From contig CM034113.1 of assembly GCA_019914945.1 (NCBI GenBank), forward strand, positions 8,288,850 through 8,352,849: DNA of 64,000 nt. The letters run 5' to 3'. The stretch comes from Typha latifolia (Eukaryota > Streptophyta > Magnoliopsida > Poales > Typhaceae). Of this stretch, positions 61,491-64,000 are shown piece by piece (the stretch's first letter is position 1; each line of letters begins with the position of its first letter). Below the pieces are notes generated by a model. It saw nothing but the letters and a program-made list of their open reading frames with translations. It was not told the origin of the DNA and ran no database searches. The position numbers were made by a program, and so were the translations under genes.

Positions 61491-63442
61491 TTAAGTAGGA
61501 GCATTCCTCCCACCTTTCCTACTAACAAGCTCACACAACCTACAAGGCAACGTGTCAAGGCTCGCCAGCCTCACCCTCCCGTAGTTCCCCACCACCCCAC
61601 ACCTCCTCCATGCATGGAACTCCGCGTAGGCCACCGGGTCCTCCGCAACCTTCTTCACGTACGCCGCCAACTCCTCTAAGGACCCAAACTTAGACCCATC
61701 TATGATCGAGTTCGGCGGGACGAAGTCGGCCACGTCCGGCGCGCCGAAGTAGATGGGCACCGAGCCGGCTTCCAAGGCGTAGAAGAGCTTCTCGGTGACG
61801 TAGCTCTGGGTTTTGGTGTTCTCGATGGCGAGGACGAACTTGTAGTGGGACATGGCGCAGTGGAGGTGGTCCCACCAGTGGGGGATGGGGTTCTCCGGCA
61901 TCGCGCAGTCGGGGTAGAATAAGAGGGCGGCGTCGGAACCGCCGACGTTGTTCAGGCACCGGCCGAAGGAGTGGTGGGGGAGGAGGGAGAGGAAGGATTT
62001 GGCCAGGAAGTCACGGTGGGGAAGGCACCGCGAAGAAGACCAATACACGAGCGTGTCCTGAGGTTATCAGTAAATAAGTTTTTTGTTTTTTTGGCATTTC
62101 GCACCCTGCATTATCTGTTTATTTCAGTTTATACCATATCCTTTTAATAAGTTTTTTATTTTATTTTTACATAATTGCAACCGAAAACTTTTAAACACTC
62201 TCAGAATTACTATTGCAAATAAATGATCATTAATGTTTATAATTACATGCAAAAGACTAACATATATTCTTTTATTGAAGTTGAGAGCATAAAATATTTA
62301 TCACTGGTTTTTATGTAAACATAATAAATAAGATTCTCTTTTAAAAATTTATATAAAGGCTTTTCCATGAGATATGGTTTAAACAATAAAAAGCTATAAC
62401 GTGGGGTTTTTCTTTGCAAATTTTCTCATGAAATTAGAACTTACATTTCTCTTGTGAGGCGATACATGGTAACTGCGAGCGATTCGAAATGTTTTTCCGG
62501 CATAAGTAGCTTGGATATCATCATTTGCATGATAACCAATAAAGATATCCTCGTAGCCTGATGGTCTCCTGGTAGCTTCAAGATCCATAAACGCACGAAG
62601 AGGCTCACCTTGACTTCTCTGAAAAGAATTAATTAATTAATTAATTATACGCACAAAGAAAATTTTAAAACAGTTGAAACTAGAAGAAAATCTATAAATT
62701 AATTTATTACGATATTTTACCAAAATTACGATATGCTTTTTGTCTTTATTATCATTAACATCTCATAAAATACTAACTTTTTATCATTCGATCCAGCGAG
62801 TAGTCTATAAATTGTTCAAAGAGAAAGTTGATAGGATTTATATGAAAATGAAGAAAAGTTTAGGATCCAAGTGAAATTATCTCGAAATATAGGATCGCGC
62901 GAATAAGAGGGAATAAGTTTCTTTATTACCGTCTTTGGAGGAGGAATAGTCTCGGATAACCATACATCCGCCTTATCCACGAGAGCTTGATTCCTACTCC
63001 AGAGGCAGTTCAACCCACAACTACAAGAGTATAGCCCATCCAAGATATCCGGGACCCATGTCACCCACGTCACCGCCACGCTGACGTGGCCCAGGACCAG
63101 CTTCTCGCATTCAACGGCGCCGCCCTGCACGGCTGAGGCGTTGACCTTCCACCCTTTGAACTTCTCCCTAAACTTGGCGCAGCCCACCTCGGCGTCCCAC
63201 CTGTCAAAGGCGGGCAGCAAGTCAACGAAGGGGTCGCTGGACCTCGACCCGATGGAGTCGACGGCGGTGGCGATAATGGCGTCGGCGGTGGGGGTGCGGA
63301 AAGTAGGAGGAGAGGAAGAGGTGGCGAGGAGATATAGGAGGGGGAGGAGGAAGAGGAGGAGGAGGAGGAGGAGGAGGTAACTGAAGAGATAGGAGAAGCG
63401 CTTGGTGAGGGAGGAGAGCTTCGGAGAGAGAGACGTTAACAT
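61491..63442 (-). CDS. FUT13: Alpha-(1,4)-fucosyltransferase FUT13-like, GT10 (3 exons, 417 aa)
   Basis: Exons in transcript order: 63442-62930, 62618-62445, 62057-61491. This Golgi enzyme adds alpha-1,4-fucose to outer GlcNAc of complex N-glycans, completing the plant Lewis a epitope. The protein starts with a short cytosolic tail and a very Leu-rich membrane anchor (about 18-41), typical of a type II Golgi protein. A variable stem and N-terminal lobe follow, with VSVAVTWVTWVPD and CSCGLNCLWS. The conserved GT10 half holds SRSYHVSPHKRN-type sequence, VYWSSSRCLPHRD, HHSFGRCLNNVGG, WWDHLHCAMSHYKFVLAIEN (E308, N309) and SYVTEKLFYALEAGSVPIYFG, the donor-binding motif. It ends CRLCELVSRKGGRNAPT. 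Sequence is closest to Arabidopsis FUT13 rather than the core alpha-1,3 enzymes FUT11/12. Exon 1 and exon 3 are strikingly GC-rich. Length fits the family (about 400 aa). Confidence 0.94.
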
Positions 63443-64000
63443 GGTTTTTGGAATTTGGATGGGTTGATTGAATTAGAGGGAGAGGAGAACTTGGTTTTAT
63501 ACTTTTGTTTTGCTTATAGCTCGAGATAATATTATTGGAGGGAATCAGTTGCATGAAAGAGACAATCTTATTATTATATGTATATAGATTTCACCACTTG
63601 AATTGTCAACATAATGTTTTATTTTTGTTGAGTTTCGAAAAATATTTGCAAAATAGAAGCTCTAAATTTGTGTTAGTTTGACAACCACCGATTAAGATTG
63701 CGTCGCCAAGTGTATGAAAAAGACATTAAAAGTCAGATATTTTTTTTAAAACTTTTAATCTGTGATAGTTTGCTAAAATCTCAACGAAAAAAAAAAAAGA
63801 AAAAAGAAAAAGAAAGAGTCATACTGCGGCACTGAAATGTTTTAAAAATGTAATTAAGACAAATTATCATCGATTACTTATCGATTGAGAAGTTTGAAAA
63901 TGTCATTTGAATTATAAGTATCCAACACTACGACAGAGTCCATCTTTGAGAACAACATAGTCAAATAACTGCTACCGTAGAATTTATTTATGTAGAACTA
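63443..64000. other. FUT13 promoter region, then AT-rich spacer
   Basis: The first 100 bases hold the likely FUT13 promoter and leader. The rest is AT-rich, with poly-A runs (about 63786-63817), and shows no gene up to the window end. Confidence 0.5.
63495..63501 (-). promoter_or_regulatory. Probable TATA box of FUT13
   Basis: TATAAAA on the minus strand, 53 bases upstream of the ATG. The expected start site would leave a short leader of about 20-30 bases. Spacing is reasonable, and there is no better candidate nearby. Confidence 0.5.

Noticed and set aside
1..64000. tRNA, rRNA, snoRNA or CRISPR-like arrays
   Set aside because: No B-box/T-arm sequence in a tRNA-like context, no rRNA stretch and no regularly spaced direct repeats were seen. 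A tRNAscan-SE or Infernal run would settle this.

Overview
The window is nuclear DNA from a flowering plant. It holds eight spliced or single-exon protein genes in AT-rich, microsatellite-rich spacer, and every one belongs to a known plant family. The extreme GC richness of the TCP gene and of the first exon of the fucosyltransferase gene, set against AT-rich introns, is the pattern often seen in monocots. That lineage call is a guess; 'angiosperm' is firm. There is no sign of plastid, bacterial or viral DNA, no CRISPR array, and no tRNA or rRNA gene that I could recognise.

Layout, left to right: (1) 2013-7558 (+), an 11-exon WDR20/creC-like WD40 protein; (2) 9976-13179 (+), a 4-exon NRT1/PTR (NPF5-type) transporter; (3) 15149-19563 (-), the 9-exon exosome subunit RRP45 (CER7 homologue), convergent with the transporter; (4) 19.6-29.7 kb, a 10 kb gene desert rich in simple repeats; (5) 29726-31117 (+), an intronless class I TCP factor close to TCP8; (6) 31.1-35.5 kb, spacer with one GC-rich promoter-like island; (7) 35549-45701 (-), a 15-exon FHA-RING E3 ligase of the CHFR type; (8) 45.7-49.8 kb, a divergent spacer with G-boxes and a tandem duplication; (9) 49826-53037 (+), a 4-exon cytosolic alkaline/neutral invertase (GH100); (10) 53905-61165 (-), the 15-exon tRNA CCA-adding enzyme; (11) 61491-63442 (-), the 3-exon alpha-1,4-fucosyltransferase FUT13, 325 bp upstream of the CCA gene on the same strand.

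Exon boundaries were placed by hand from splice signals, reading-frame phase and remembered family sequence. All eight models close in frame, with predicted lengths of 549, 551, 447, 463, 466, 559, 573 and 417 aa. The genes do not form a pathway cluster. RRP45 and the CCA enzyme both act in RNA processing, but lie 38 kb apart with unrelated genes between them.

The most unusual things seen are two introns with GC instead of GT donors (WD40 intron 4 and RRP45 intron 1) and a run of independent local tandem duplications of about 120-210 bp in introns and one promoter spacer. There are also upstream ORFs before the WD40 and TCP starts, two possible starts in the CCA enzyme that would change its targeting, and two GC-rich islands without a recognisable gene. 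I did not find a new multi-gene system.
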